In this document: one piece after another, positions 27,600-35,489 of the stretch
Position numbering within the stretch: position 1 is the stretch's first letter
Layout: each line of letters opens with the position of its first letter
Translations under genes and position numbers: made by a program
Source of the DNA: Kibdelosporangium sp. MJ126-NF4
GTDB lineage: Bacteria; Actinomycetota; Actinomycetes; Mycobacteriales; Pseudonocardiaceae
Direction of reading: 5' to 3'
Length of the DNA stretch: 52,818 bases
Assembly (NCBI RefSeq): GCF_000826545.1
Contig: NZ_CDME01000018.1
Span: forward strand, 1-52,818
The notes under the pieces: model-generated
Seen by the model: only the letters and a program-made list of their open reading frames with translations
Told to the model about the DNA's origin: nothing
The model's database searches: none

Positions 27600-27915
27600 G
27601 TGAGCGCGGCCGTCTCGTGTCAGCGGCCGTCTCGTGTTAGCGGCGCCGCGTGACTGCAGTCGCCGCGTGGCTGCGGTCATCTCGTGCATGCCGCTGCATG
27701 TGTGCTGCCACAGCTGCGTGACTGCTGCCGCTGCGTGTGTGCTGCCGCTGCGTGGCTGCAACTACCTCGTGCGTGCGGTGGCCGCGTGTGCCGTTGCCGC
27801 GTGACTGGTGCCGCCACCCGTGGCTGCCGTCGCCGCGTGGCTGCTGCATCTCGTGTCTGCAGTTGCCGGATGCGTGCTGCCACCGCGTGACTGCCCGCTG
27901 CCACCGTGCGTGCGG
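27600..27915. repeat. Degenerate tandem repeat core (GCYGCGTGRCTGC-like)
   Basis: Roughly 315 bp of imperfect iterations built from the words CGTG, GCTGC and GCCGC, for example gccgcgtgactgc, gccgcgtggctgc and gctgcgtgactgc, with an irregular period of about 12-20 bp. There is no plausible protein on either strand. It fills the space between the two inverted-repeat arms. Confidence 0.75.
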
Positions 27916-28011
27916 CCATCGCCGAAGGCCCGCCTCCGGGACGAGCCTGTGATGCCCGCTGTGTCGGGCTTGTTCCCGACGCTCGAGTTGGCTTGTGGCT
28001 CGAAGAGCAGG

Positions 28012-28286
28012 TCCTCGCCGGACGGCAGGCCTCCGAGAGGGAACCAACCCGTGGTCTGTCCACCCGGTTGGCTCAGCCCACGTGATTTCCTGGGTCCAGT
28101 GAGGGCGTGGTCGGTTCCCTCCCGTATGTCCTGCCGGAGGAAACCACGGCGTGCCGGGAGGTCGGTATCGCCTGCGCTTGGGGTTGAGTTTCGTAGGCCG
28201 ACCTCCCGACACGCCGTGGTATGGCTTCGCCCAGGCCATACGGGAGGAAACCAACCACGAACCCCACCCATGCGCTCACGCGCAAG
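28012..28286 (-). repeat. Right arm of the ~1-kb inverted repeat
   Basis: Reverse-complement partner of 27291-27568. The homology ends at the same word (cctcgccgg, complement ccggcgagg) on the inner side and near cgcgtgagcgca on the outer side. It contains hairpin copy B at 28118-28247. Confidence 0.85.
28118..28247. repeat. 130-bp imperfect palindrome (hairpin element, copy B)
   Basis: Bounded by cctcccgtatg (28118-28128) and catacgggagg (28237-28247), and inverted relative to copy A. The internal arms accacggcgtgccgggaggt and acctcccgacacgccgtggt are nearly perfect complements. Confidence 0.75.
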
Positions 28287-28349
28287 GCCACTTGCCCACT
28301 CGCCCGCTTACGCGCTTGCTCTTCCGCGCTTGCGCGCGCCGCTGATTGG

Positions 28350-28502
28350 CGGCGGCTAGGTGCGCACTACGAGACCGTCGGTTACCTCGAACGCGGCGAG
28401 TACAGCCCCAGCCTCTACCTGGCGCTGAAGCTCGCCGAGTACTTCGAGGTATCCGTCGAGGTGGTCTTCTCCACGGCGCCGTTCCCCGGATCGGAGCGGA
28501 GA
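28350..28502 (+). pseudogene. 5'-truncated XRE-family HTH regulator
   Basis: The frame reads RLGAHYETVGYLERGEYSPS and continues LYLALKLAEYFEVSVEVVFS, which is the recognition helix and C-terminus of a ~70-residue XRE/Cro-type regulator common in actinobacteria. The N-terminal helices are missing; repetitive DNA precedes the fragment with no start codon in context. The reading frame continues past the expected end into unrelated sequence. The 5' part was probably lost when the repeat element expanded or inserted. Confidence 0.75.
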
Positions 28503-28682
28503 GGGCGGGGTGATCGCACTGGTTGGACGCCGCGGAGTTTGCCGGGCCGAGGCGCGGGGGATACTGCTTGAGGTAGGCTTTAGCTGGCGTCCAACCTGAT
28601 GGGTGATCCTGGTCACGCGTTCGTGCGTCGACTTGACAAGGGTCCAGCAATAAAGAGGACGCGGATCTGCCCTGCTCAGGGC

Positions 28683-28736
28683 TATAATCGCTGGTGACCC
28701 TAACCTGTTCGAGTGACGCCGATGACTATGGCGTCA
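28683..28736 (+). promoter_or_regulatory. -10 box and small inverted repeat ahead of sigma-factor gene
   Basis: A perfect TATAAT lies at 28683-28688, about 205 nt upstream of the sigma gene, without a good -35 at 16-18 nt. A perfect TTGACA at 28633 is too far away (44 nt). Just downstream, tgacgcc (28714-28720) and ggcgtca (28730-28736) form a 7-bp inverted repeat with a 9-nt loop in the long 5' leader. Confidence 0.4.
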
Positions 28737-28892
28737 TGCGGCCATGTGTCGACCGTCGCACACGTGGAATACCCAGCAGACAGGTACCGTTGAACGCTGC
28801 GTAACCGGCAACACCGGGGACACCTCGTTCGCACCTCGCACGCCACTCACGGCGGCGCGGGGAGACCTGCGCGCCCTTGAAAGGGGGAGACC

Positions 28893-29846
28893 ATGTCCGT
28901 CGAGACGACCAAGGCCGTATCACGCCTCCGCGAAGACGCCGATCTGGTTGGATACTACCTGGCCGAGGTCGGAGCGACACCCTTGCTCACCGCTCCGCAG
29001 GAAGTCGAGCTCTCCAGGCGCATCGAAGCCGGACTCTACGCCACCGAGTTGCTGCGCCGCCACGCCGCCGGCGAGGAAATCGCGCACGATCCGGCCGAGC
29101 TGAAGATCATCGCCCGGGAGGGCGTGCAGGCCAAGGACCACATGATCCGCGCGAACCTGCGGCTCGTGGTCTCCCAGGCCCGTAAGCGTTCCCAGGCCGG
29201 GCTGCCGATGCTGGACGTCATCCAGGAGGGCAACCTCGGGCTGATCCGCGCCGTCGAGAAGTTCGACTACTCGAAGGGCTTCAAGTTCTCCACGTACGCG
29301 ATGGCCTGGATCAAGCAGGCGATCGGCCGCGGCCTCGCCGAGCAGACCCGCACGGTCCGGCTGCCTGTCCACGTGGTGGAGGAGCTGGCGAAGTTCCGTC
29401 GGGTCGAGCGCAAGCTGGAGACCAAGCTCAACCGCGACCCCACGCCGCAGGAGATCGCCGAGGAGGTCGGCACCACCGCCGAGCGCATCGTGGAACTGCG
29501 CCGCGCCGGTCGGGACGCGGTCAGCCTCGACACCCCGGTCGGCGAGGACGGCGACTCGAAGATCGCCGATCTCGTGCCCGACGCGGAGGCGCCGAACGCG
29601 GCCGAGATCCTGGAGCGCGAGGAGCTCTACGGTGAGCTGCGCAAGCAGATCGCCACGCTCCCGCAGCGCGAGGCGTTGATCATCGCGTTGCGCTACGGCC
29701 TGCACGACGGCCACGAGTACACGCTGCAGCAGGTAGCGGACCGAATCGGGCTGACCCGTGAACGGATCCGCCAGCTCGAGAAGCACGCACTGGCCGAGCT
29801 GCGGCACCCGAGCCGCAACCAGAACCTGCTGGCACTGGCAGGCTGA
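28893..29846 (+). CDS. Group 2 (primary-like) RNA polymerase sigma factor
   Basis: Protein of 317 residues. Region 1.2 (DLVGYYLAEVGATPLLTAPQ), region 2 (NLRLVVSQARK, LDVIQEGNLGLIRAVEKFDY, FSTYAMAWIKQAI), region 3 and region 4 with LTRERIRQLEKHALAELRHP are all present. The N-terminal extension of the housekeeping factor is absent, so it is a SigB/Hrd-like non-essential primary-type factor that probably reads ordinary -35/-10 promoters. RBS AAAGGGGGAG. The leader of about 200 nt and the neighbouring repeats suggest post-transcriptional control could exist. Confidence 0.93.
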   Translation: MSVETTKAVSRLREDADLVGYYLAEVGATPLLTAPQEVELSRRIEAGLYATELLRRHAAGEEIAHDPAELKIIAREGVQAKDHMIRANLRLVVSQARKRSQAGLPMLDVIQEGNLGLIRAVEKFDYSKGFKFSTYAMAWIKQAIGRGLAEQTRTVRLPVHVVEELAKFRRVERKLETKLNRDPTPQEIAEEVGTTAERIVELRRAGRDAVSLDTPVGEDGDSKIADLVPDAEAPNAAEILEREELYGELRKQIATLPQREALIIALRYGLHDGHEYTLQQVADRIGLTRERIRQLEKHALAELRHPSRNQNLLALAG

Positions 29847-29864
29847 GAAACACCGAAACATCCC

Positions 29865-29892
29865 AAGCCCCGGTCACCGTCGACCGGGGCTT
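29865..29892. terminator. Bidirectional terminator between sigma and J-domain genes
   Basis: A perfect 11-bp stem, aagccccggtc (29865-29875) with gaccggggctt (29882-29892), loop accgtc, and a short T run. It overlaps the stop of the convergent J-domain gene. Confidence 0.85.
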
Positions 29893-30965
29893 TAGTCAAC
29901 CACTTGCGCGAGCACCTCGGTGAAGGCCTTCTTGTCCACCGTGATCGGGTCGGCGGCCAGCCAGCCGCCGATCTCCCTGACGAAGTCCGCGGGCACCATC
30001 GGGGGGATGACAGCGCCCGCGTAGTCCGTGGTGATGTCACCGGGCCTGCTGGGGTACAGCAACAGCACGCCCCGCACCTCCAGCTCCGGCCACAGCGCGC
30101 GGAACTCCGTCATCTGGTCCGCCAGCTGGATCGACCCGCCGCGGAACGGGTGGTCGTTGCGCCACACCTCGCCGTCCTCGTCGATGTCGTAGTGGCCGGG
30201 CAGCCACATCTTCGACTCGATCAGCACCAGCCTGCGGCCGCACAGCACCGCGTGGTCCACGTCCGCGAACACCGATCCCGGCTCGGCGATGCCGTGGAAT
30301 ATCCGCGCCGCGGGCAGCCGTGTGAGGTACGTGGCCAGCAGGTTCGCCGTCAGGCGCTCGGCGCGGTGGTCCGTGCCGACGCCGGGCGCGCCGAAGATCT
30401 GGTTCACGCCGAACCGTGCGAGAAACGCCCGGTTGGCCGCGCGGACGTCGAGATGCCGCCGTGCGGACCGGAACAGCACGGCGCCGGAGCCGATCAGGGC
30501 GAGCAGCCAGATCACCAGCAGCGGCGCGGGCGGCGAGACCAGCGTCAACGCCAGCAGCAGGATCGTCCACGCGGCGATCGCGGCCGCCAGGACCGGCGGT
30601 TCCGGCTTGATCGGTGGGGACATCACGGCCTTCTCGCTGGTGACCGCGTGCCACCACGGAATCGTCTCGGCCGGGATCTCCACCTGCGCGGGAACGTAGT
30701 TCGGGTCGTCACGGACTATCTTGCGGGCGACCCGCCTGACCGGCGCCGGAGCGGGCTCGTCCTCGTCGTCCTCGCTGTCGTAGTACGCCCGCAGCTGCGG
30801 GTCCGACAACGTCTCGTACGCCTCGCGGAGCAGGCGGAACGTTCCCGCTGTGCCACCGGCGTCCGGGTGCATGACCTTGGCGAGTGCGCGGTACGCCGAT
30901 CTGATCTCGTTCGCTGTGGCGTTCTCGTCGACGCCAAGCAGTTCGTAGTAGTCGACGTGCTGCAC
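29892..30965 (-). CDS. J-domain protein fused to two membrane helices and a NERD-like domain
   Basis: Protein of 357 residues. The DnaJ J-domain (about 3-65, YYELLGVDENATANEIRSAY, HPD motif in VMHPDAGG) is followed by an acidic linker and a pair of hydrophobic helices (about 128-165). A C-terminal domain with GTDHRAERL, VFADVDHAVLCGRRLVLIESKMW and LADQMTEF looks like a NERD nuclease-related domain (E-x-K in IESK). It has none of the zinc or glycine-rich domains of true DnaJ. It would recruit DnaK at the membrane to a nuclease-like module. Role unknown. Start ATG at 30965. Confidence 0.8.
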   Translation of the reverse strand: MQHVDYYELLGVDENATANEIRSAYRALAKVMHPDAGGTAGTFRLLREAYETLSDPQLRAYYDSEDDEDEPAPAPVRRVARKIVRDDPNYVPAQVEIPAETIPWWHAVTSEKAVMSPPIKPEPPVLAAAIAAWTILLLALTLVSPPAPLLVIWLLALIGSGAVLFRSARRHLDVRAANRAFLARFGVNQIFGAPGVGTDHRAERLTANLLATYLTRLPAARIFHGIAEPGSVFADVDHAVLCGRRLVLIESKMWLPGHYDIDEDGEVWRNDHPFRGGSIQLADQMTEFRALWPELEVRGVLLLYPSRPGDITTDYAGAVIPPMVPADFVREIGGWLAADPITVDKKAFTEVLAQVVD

Positions 30966-31091
30966 CCGGACACGATATTCGGTCGCTCTCAGGGGCTATG
31001 ACACGGGCCACTCTTCCGGCGTGCGGGTGAGGAGCCCGCGGACCAGGCATACTGTCTATTGTGGACGCTTGGCGGTCGTGGATCGCAGTCA

Positions 31092-31118
31092 CAGGGCCGG
31101 TCGCGCGGACCGGCCCTG
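31092..31118 (-). terminator. Strong hairpin after the tRNA-like gene
   Basis: An 11-bp perfect stem, cagggccggtc (31092-31102) with gaccggccctg (31108-31118), and a 5-nt loop. It starts 6 nt beyond the CCA end of the tRNA-like gene. It has no T run, so it may be a processing or termination hairpin. Confidence 0.55.
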
Positions 31119-31123
31119 GCACG

Positions 31124-31212
31124 TGGACTCGCCAGCCGGAATCGAACCGAGCGTCCTCTCCGGCGCGGTGCCGACACCGGCCGGAGTGCTCTCCCACTTG
31201 AGCTATGGCGAG
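31124..31212 (-). tRNA. tRNA-like gene with extended anticodon arm
   Basis: The minus strand folds as a tRNA. It has a perfect 7-bp acceptor stem (CTCGCCA with TGGCGAG), a perfect D-stem (GCTC with GAGC) with loop AAGTGGGA, and a T-arm with loop TTCGATT and one bulged T. The discriminator is U and CCA is encoded (31126-31124). The anticodon arm is 29 nt instead of 17. CTCCGGC pairs with GCCGGAG, and the interior forms a second stem CGGTG/CACCG with loop TCGG, so no ordinary 7-nt anticodon loop exists and no anticodon can be read. All stems are kept, which argues against simple decay. It may be a tRNA-like regulatory RNA, a non-canonical tRNA or a pseudogene. Confidence 0.7.
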
Positions 31213-31269
31213 GGTCATATTCTCACTCGACTATGCGTCCGTTCTCTACGCCCTTTCGAGTGCATCGCG

Positions 31270-32376
31270 TCAAAGTGCCTGCCACCATCCGTCGACCGCC
31301 TGCGGGCTGTCGATGTCCACTCGTTCACCCGGTTTGGGGACAACGAGTGTCACATCCTGGGCTTTTGCCTCGCGCCACAACCGATCCACCGGTTCGCTCC
31401 ACGCGTGCGGCGCCAGCGTGAAAGTGGCCCAGTGCACGGGAATCAGCACGTGCGCATGCACGTCCATATGCGTGGCCACGCCTTCCTCCGGCGTCATGTG
31501 GATGTCGGGCCACATCGGGTCGTACGCGCCGATCTGCACGAGCGACACGTCGAACGGCCCGTGCTCGGCGCCGATCCTTGCGAAACCGTCGAAATATCCC
31601 GTATCCCCGCTGTAGAACACGCGCCGCCGCGGCCCGGCGACGACCCACGACGCCCACAGCGTTCCATCACGGGAGAAGCCGCGGCCGGAGAAGTGCTGCG
31701 CCGGAGTCGCCGTCAGCCGCAGCGGTCCAGCGGTCGTGCTCTGGTTCCAGTCCAGTTCGACGATCCGCTCGGCAGGAACCTGCCAGCGCTCCAGGTGCGC
31801 GCCGATGCCCAGCGGCACAACGAATGGCGCACTCTGCGTGCGCAGGAGCGCGCGTACTGTCGGTAGGTCCAGGTGGTCGTAGTGGTCGTGCGAGATGACG
31901 ATCGCGTCCAGTGCGGGCAGCTGGTCGATCGATACAGGCGCGGGGTGTAGCCGTCGCGGGCCGACGCGCGCCGACGGTGACACCCGATCGCTCCACACTG
32001 GATCGAACAGCACCCTGGCGCCGTCGATTTCCACGAGCGTGCTCGCGTGGCCGTACCACGTCACGAACAGTCCGTCCTGGCGCGGCGCGTCGCCCGGTTG
32101 TGTGACAAGGGGGATGGGGAGGTGTGGCTTGCGGCGTTCCTTGTCCGCCCGGTAGCGGCGGACGAGATCGCGAGTGTCACCGTCCGGCATCGACCGTGTC
32201 TGATGTTCGTTACGGAACTTGCCATCCCGGAACTGTGGTGATCGCCGGACACGCTCGGCGCGCTCGCCACGCGGCGCGCCACCCATCGCGGCGGGCACGC
32301 CCCAGGCGGCCCTGGCGAGCAGGCCCGCCACGGCGATGCCGACTGCCGTACCGACCATCTTTTTCGTACGTCCCAC
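31270..32376 (-). CDS. MBL-fold metallo-hydrolase, NAPE-PLD/UlaG-like
   Basis: Protein of 368 residues. A hydrophobic N-terminus (MVGTAVGIAVAGLLARAAWG) suggests a membrane anchor or signal peptide. The metallo-beta-lactamase core shows VTWYGHASTLVEIDG, the metal motif ISHDHYDHLD, TPAQHFSGRG, FYSGDTGYFDG and a late His in PVHWATFTLAPH. This pattern fits the phospholipase D-like (NAPE-PLD) and lactonase branch. The substrate is probably a lipid phosphodiester or lactone, not proven. Starts at GTG 32376, with ATG 32358 as an alternative. Divergent from the amidohydrolase gene. Confidence 0.88.
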   Translation of the reverse strand: MGRTKKMVGTAVGIAVAGLLARAAWGVPAAMGGAPRGERAERVRRSPQFRDGKFRNEHQTRSMPDGDTRDLVRRYRADKERRKPHLPIPLVTQPGDAPRQDGLFVTWYGHASTLVEIDGARVLFDPVWSDRVSPSARVGPRRLHPAPVSIDQLPALDAIVISHDHYDHLDLPTVRALLRTQSAPFVVPLGIGAHLERWQVPAERIVELDWNQSTTAGPLRLTATPAQHFSGRGFSRDGTLWASWVVAGPRRRVFYSGDTGYFDGFARIGAEHGPFDVSLVQIGAYDPMWPDIHMTPEEGVATHMDVHAHVLIPVHWATFTLAPHAWSEPVDRLWREAKAQDVTLVVPKPGERVDIDSPQAVDGWWQAL

Positions 32377-32406
32377 CAGGTAAGCGTACGCGGGTTTCCG
32401 TGTAGC

Positions 32407-33846
32407 GTGACGCGCGTGATCGCGTTACTACTGTGTGATGTCCGAATCGGGCTGGGCGGCCCCTTGGTGGATGTGGCCGTGGCCGACGGGCGTGTCGCGG
32501 CGATCGGGCCGGGCCTGCCGCGCGTGGGGGAGATCGTCGACGGCCGGGGCGGCACCGTGCTGCCCGGTCTGGTGGACGTGCACGTGCACATGACGCAGTG
32601 GGCCGGTTCGCGCCGCCGCATTTCCTTGGCGGAGGCGAAGTCCGCGGCCGACGCGGTGGACGTGCTCGCCCGGTCGGTCGTGGCGAAACCGGGTGAACTG
32701 GTGATGGGCCACGGGTTCCGGGACGGCGCGTGGCCCGACGTGCCGCACAAGGACCTGCTGGAGCGCGCGTTGCCCGGGCAGCCCGTCGCGTTGTTCAGCG
32801 GCGACCTGCACACGCTTTGGCTCAGCCCGGCGGCTTTGCGTATGGTCGGGCGCGACCACCCGACGGGTGTCCTGTTGGAGAACGATTGCATGACGGCCAC
32901 GGCCGCGCTCCCTGCCGCCACGGACGAGTGGGTCCTGGAGGCCACGGACGCCGCCGCGGCCCGTGGCGTGACCGAGATCGTCGACTACGAGTACAGCGAC
33001 ACGGTGACCGACTGGCTGCGCCGTGTGGCGTCGCGCCGGTTCGGTGTGCGAGTGTCCGCTGTGGTCTCCCGGCCGCTGCTCGACACCGCGATCGAACGCG
33101 GGCACCGCACCGGCGAGGCCGTTCCCGGCACGGACGGGATGCTGAAAGTCGGTCCGTACAAGCTTTTCGTGGACGGATCACTGAACACTCGCACGGCATA
33201 CTGTCACGACCGGTACCCGGGACAGGACACGCACGGTCTGCTGGAGCTGCCTTTCGACGAGCTCGTCCCGTTGATGGACAAGGCTTCTCGTAACGGCATC
33301 ACCCCGGCCGTGCACGCCATCGGCGACCACGCCAACACGATCGCGCTCGACGCCTTCGCCGAAGTCGGCTGCACCGGGCGGATCGAGCACGCGCAACTGG
33401 TGCGCCCCGAGGACCTGCCGCGTTTCGCGCAGCTCGGTGTGATCGCCAGCGTCCAGCCCGCGCACCAGCCCGACGACCGCGACGCGGCCGACCAGCACTG
33501 GTCCGGCCGGACCGCGAACGCCTTCCCCTACGCGGCTTTGCTCGCCGCGGGCGCGCGCATGGAGATCGGTTCGGACGCGCCGGTCTCGCCGCTGGACCCG
33601 TGGGACGGGATCGCGTCGGCGGTCAGCCGGACCGACGACGACCGCCCGGCCTGGCACCCGGAGCAAACGATCGCTCTGGATGTCGCGCTGGCCGCGGCGA
33701 GCCGCGGCCGCCGCGAGGTCCGCGTCGGCGACGCCGCGGACCTGACCGTGACCGCTGTCGACCCCGGCACCCTTGCGCCCCACGACCTTCGCCAGATCCC
33801 GATCGTGCTGACGATGGTCGCCGGGCGCCTCACCCACGTCAGCTGA
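32407..33846 (+). CDS. Amidohydrolase (YtcJ-like metal-dependent hydrolase)
   Basis: Protein of 479 residues of the amidohydrolase superfamily. The first metal motif is VDVHVHMTQW (H-x-H), a central kinked strand lies near KLFVDGSLNTRTA, HAIGDHANTIALDA and RIEHAQLVRPEDL supply further His ligands, and GSDAPVSPLDPW supplies the last Asp. YtcJ-type enzymes deacylate or hydrolyse small amides; the substrate is unknown. GTG start at 32407, or GTG 32416. It overlaps the end of the convergent serine hydrolase by 8 nt. Confidence 0.88.
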   Translation: MTRVIALLLCDVRIGLGGPLVDVAVADGRVAAIGPGLPRVGEIVDGRGGTVLPGLVDVHVHMTQWAGSRRRISLAEAKSAADAVDVLARSVVAKPGELVMGHGFRDGAWPDVPHKDLLERALPGQPVALFSGDLHTLWLSPAALRMVGRDHPTGVLLENDCMTATAALPAATDEWVLEATDAAAARGVTEIVDYEYSDTVTDWLRRVASRRFGVRVSAVVSRPLLDTAIERGHRTGEAVPGTDGMLKVGPYKLFVDGSLNTRTAYCHDRYPGQDTHGLLELPFDELVPLMDKASRNGITPAVHAIGDHANTIALDAFAEVGCTGRIEHAQLVRPEDLPRFAQLGVIASVQPAHQPDDRDAADQHWSGRTANAFPYAALLAAGARMEIGSDAPVSPLDPWDGIASAVSRTDDDRPAWHPEQTIALDVALAAASRGRREVRVGDAADLTVTAVDPGTLAPHDLRQIPIVLTMVAGRLTHVS

Positions 33847-34927
33847 CCGACGCCCAGAAGTCCCGCATCATCGGGGTCGGCGTCGGACCGGTCAACGAGA
33901 CCTGAGTGAGCAGGATGGTGACCGTGCCGGTGGCCGGGACGACGTGCGCCGCCGTCCCCGTCCCGCCGATCCAGCCGTAGCGGCCGGGAACGTTCCACGG
34001 GTCGCGGCGTGTGACATCGACCGAGCCACCGAATCCCCAGCCCTGCCCGTGGAGGAACATTTCGCTGTCGGCGCGTTGCTCGGCGGTCAGGTGATCGGTG
34101 GTCATCTGCTCGACGGACGCGCGGGACAGCAGCGTGTCGCCCACCAGCGCCTGCCCGAACCTGAGCAGATCGTCCGCGGTCGACACGAGCCCGCCCGCGC
34201 CGGACGGGAACGGCGCCGCACTGCTCCACTTGCCGTCGATCGGGTCGAGGAGCTTCAGATCGTGGCTGTACCCGTTGGTGAACCGGTCGCGTTTGCCCAG
34301 CGGTACCTCGAACGCGGTATCGGACATCCCGAGCGGTTCGAACACGCGCTCGGCCAGGAAGTCCGGCAGCGACCGGCCGGACACCCTGGCGATCAGCACG
34401 CTCTGGATCTCGGAGCAGGTGTTGTACAGCCACGTCTCGCCGGGCTGGCCGAGCATGGGGACCGTTGCCAGCGCGGCCAGCCACTCGTCCGGCGGGGGCT
34501 GCACGGGGAAGTCCCCGCTCGCGTGCGCGGTCCTGAACAGCAGATCCACCGCCGGGAGCGAGAAGTCGGCCGGAAACCCGTATCCGGCGCGGAAGGTGAG
34601 CAGGTCGAATACCGTGATCGGGCGCTGTGCCGGTACCACGTCGTCAACCGGGCTCTGCGGCGTGCGGACGACCATGGGAGCGCCGAGTTCCGGCAGCCAC
34701 TTGTCGACCCGGTCGTCGAGCGTGAGCAGGCCGTCCTCGATCAGCAGCATGACCGCGGCTGCGGTGATCGTCTTGGAGATCGAGGCGACGCGGAAGATCG
34801 TGTCCCGCCTCATCGGGGTGGTGCCGTGGGCTGTCCCGGCTGTCCGCACGTCGACAGCGTCGCCGCGCGCCACCAAGGACACCGCGCCGGGAACAGTGCC
34901 GTTGTCGACGTAGTTCCGCAGATACAT
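33839..34927 (-). CDS. Serine hydrolase, class C beta-lactamase fold (paralogue 1)
   Basis: Protein of 362 residues. The SxxK nucleophile motif is SISK in FRVASISKTITAAA, the tyrosine motif YxN is in LYNTCSEIQS, and GGTGTAAHVVP stands where the HxG motif is expected. This is the esterase/EstB or D-Ala-D-Ala peptidase-like group. No signal peptide. The ATG at 34927 aligns with the start of its paralogue at 38656-39762. An IS982 fragment ends only 11 nt upstream, so the native promoter was probably replaced or displaced. Confidence 0.88.
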   Translation of the reverse strand: MYLRNYVDNGTVPGAVSLVARGDAVDVRTAGTAHGTTPMRRDTIFRVASISKTITAAAVMLLIEDGLLTLDDRVDKWLPELGAPMVVRTPQSPVDDVVPAQRPITVFDLLTFRAGYGFPADFSLPAVDLLFRTAHASGDFPVQPPPDEWLAALATVPMLGQPGETWLYNTCSEIQSVLIARVSGRSLPDFLAERVFEPLGMSDTAFEVPLGKRDRFTNGYSHDLKLLDPIDGKWSSAAPFPSGAGGLVSTADDLLRFGQALVGDTLLSRASVEQMTTDHLTAEQRADSEMFLHGQGWGFGGSVDVTRRDPWNVPGRYGWIGGTGTAAHVVPATGTVTILLTQVSLTGPTPTPMMRDFWASVS

Positions 34928-34937
34928 GGTCACCCTT

Positions 34938-35172
34938 TCATAGACGAGTACGTCCTAGTTTGGTCGGTGCAAGCATTCGGATCACGCGTTTGAGCAGTGG
35001 CACCGGGGCTTGCAGGCGCTTGTTGTATCCGGATTTGCCTGGCATATAAGGAAAGACGTCGACGGGTGCCGAGGCACGAAGCGTAGCCGGATGCTTCGGA
35101 TGGGTGCCGAGTACGGCTTTGGTCACGGCCTGAGTGAGCAGTTCGGCGTCGGTCAGTCGTGATGCGTCACCG
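34938..35172 (-). pseudogene. IS982-family transposase N-terminal fragment
   Basis: The frame reads SRLTDAELLTQAVTKAVLG, then VFPYMPGKSGYNKRL, the conserved N-terminal part of IS982 transposases. After KRL the frame changes to unrelated sequence and stops at 34938, so the catalytic domain is missing. No intact ends were found. Confidence 0.75.
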
Positions 35173-35316
35173 TTTCGGAGCGAGCCCGGCCAAGCCCTGC
35201 TGACGTTACGGTCGGGCGACCCGCTTGCGAGTTCCGATCGCCTTGATCATGTAGCCCAGGAAACATCCACGAGGTGGTAGGTGCCGCAGGACACTGTGTG
35301 AATGGTGGCGATCTTC

Positions 35317-35469
35317 TCACCAGCAAACATCCTGTCTAGCAAGTGTGGAGGGCTGGCGAGTGCGGTAGGCGTAGTTGGCAGCACGGGAGAGCTTGAGCAG
35401 CTCACAGGCACGTTTGACGTTGCCGGTGGCGCTGGTGTTCTCCGCCTCGATGAACGGGCAGACGTTCAC
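35317..35469 (-). pseudogene. IS3-family OrfB N-terminal fragment
   Basis: Reads FIEAENTSATGNVKRACELL and then KLSRAANYAYRTRQPS, the helical N-terminus of IS3-type OrfB (integrase subunit), before a stop. The DDE catalytic core is absent. Confidence 0.75.
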
Positions 35470-35489
35470 CGGGTCTCCTTGATGCTCCT

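Larger units (their letters stand above)
27108..28892. other. Gene-poor 1.8-kb stretch with large palindromic repeat
   Basis: No intact gene is supported. The open frames across it are low-complexity products of repeat DNA. Contents in order: about 180 bp of unremarkable sequence, a 278-bp inverted-repeat arm, a repetitive CGTG/GCTGC-rich core, the second arm, a broken XRE regulator, and the leader of the sigma-factor gene. Confidence 0.7.

Noticed and set aside
27637..28271. Long minus-strand open frames of 170-205 codons across the repeat region
   Set aside because: They run through the inverted-repeat arms and low-complexity core, have repetitive composition and no recognisable domain or ribosome site. 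They are by-products of high GC.
28633..28688. TTGACA and TATAAT as one promoter for the sigma gene
   Set aside because: Both boxes are perfect but 44 nt apart, far from the 16-18 nt needed; only the -10 box is kept as a weak candidate.
27108..28892. CRISPR array in the repetitive stretch
   Set aside because: The repeats are irregular in length and sequence, with no constant direct repeat and unique spacers, and no cas genes are present.
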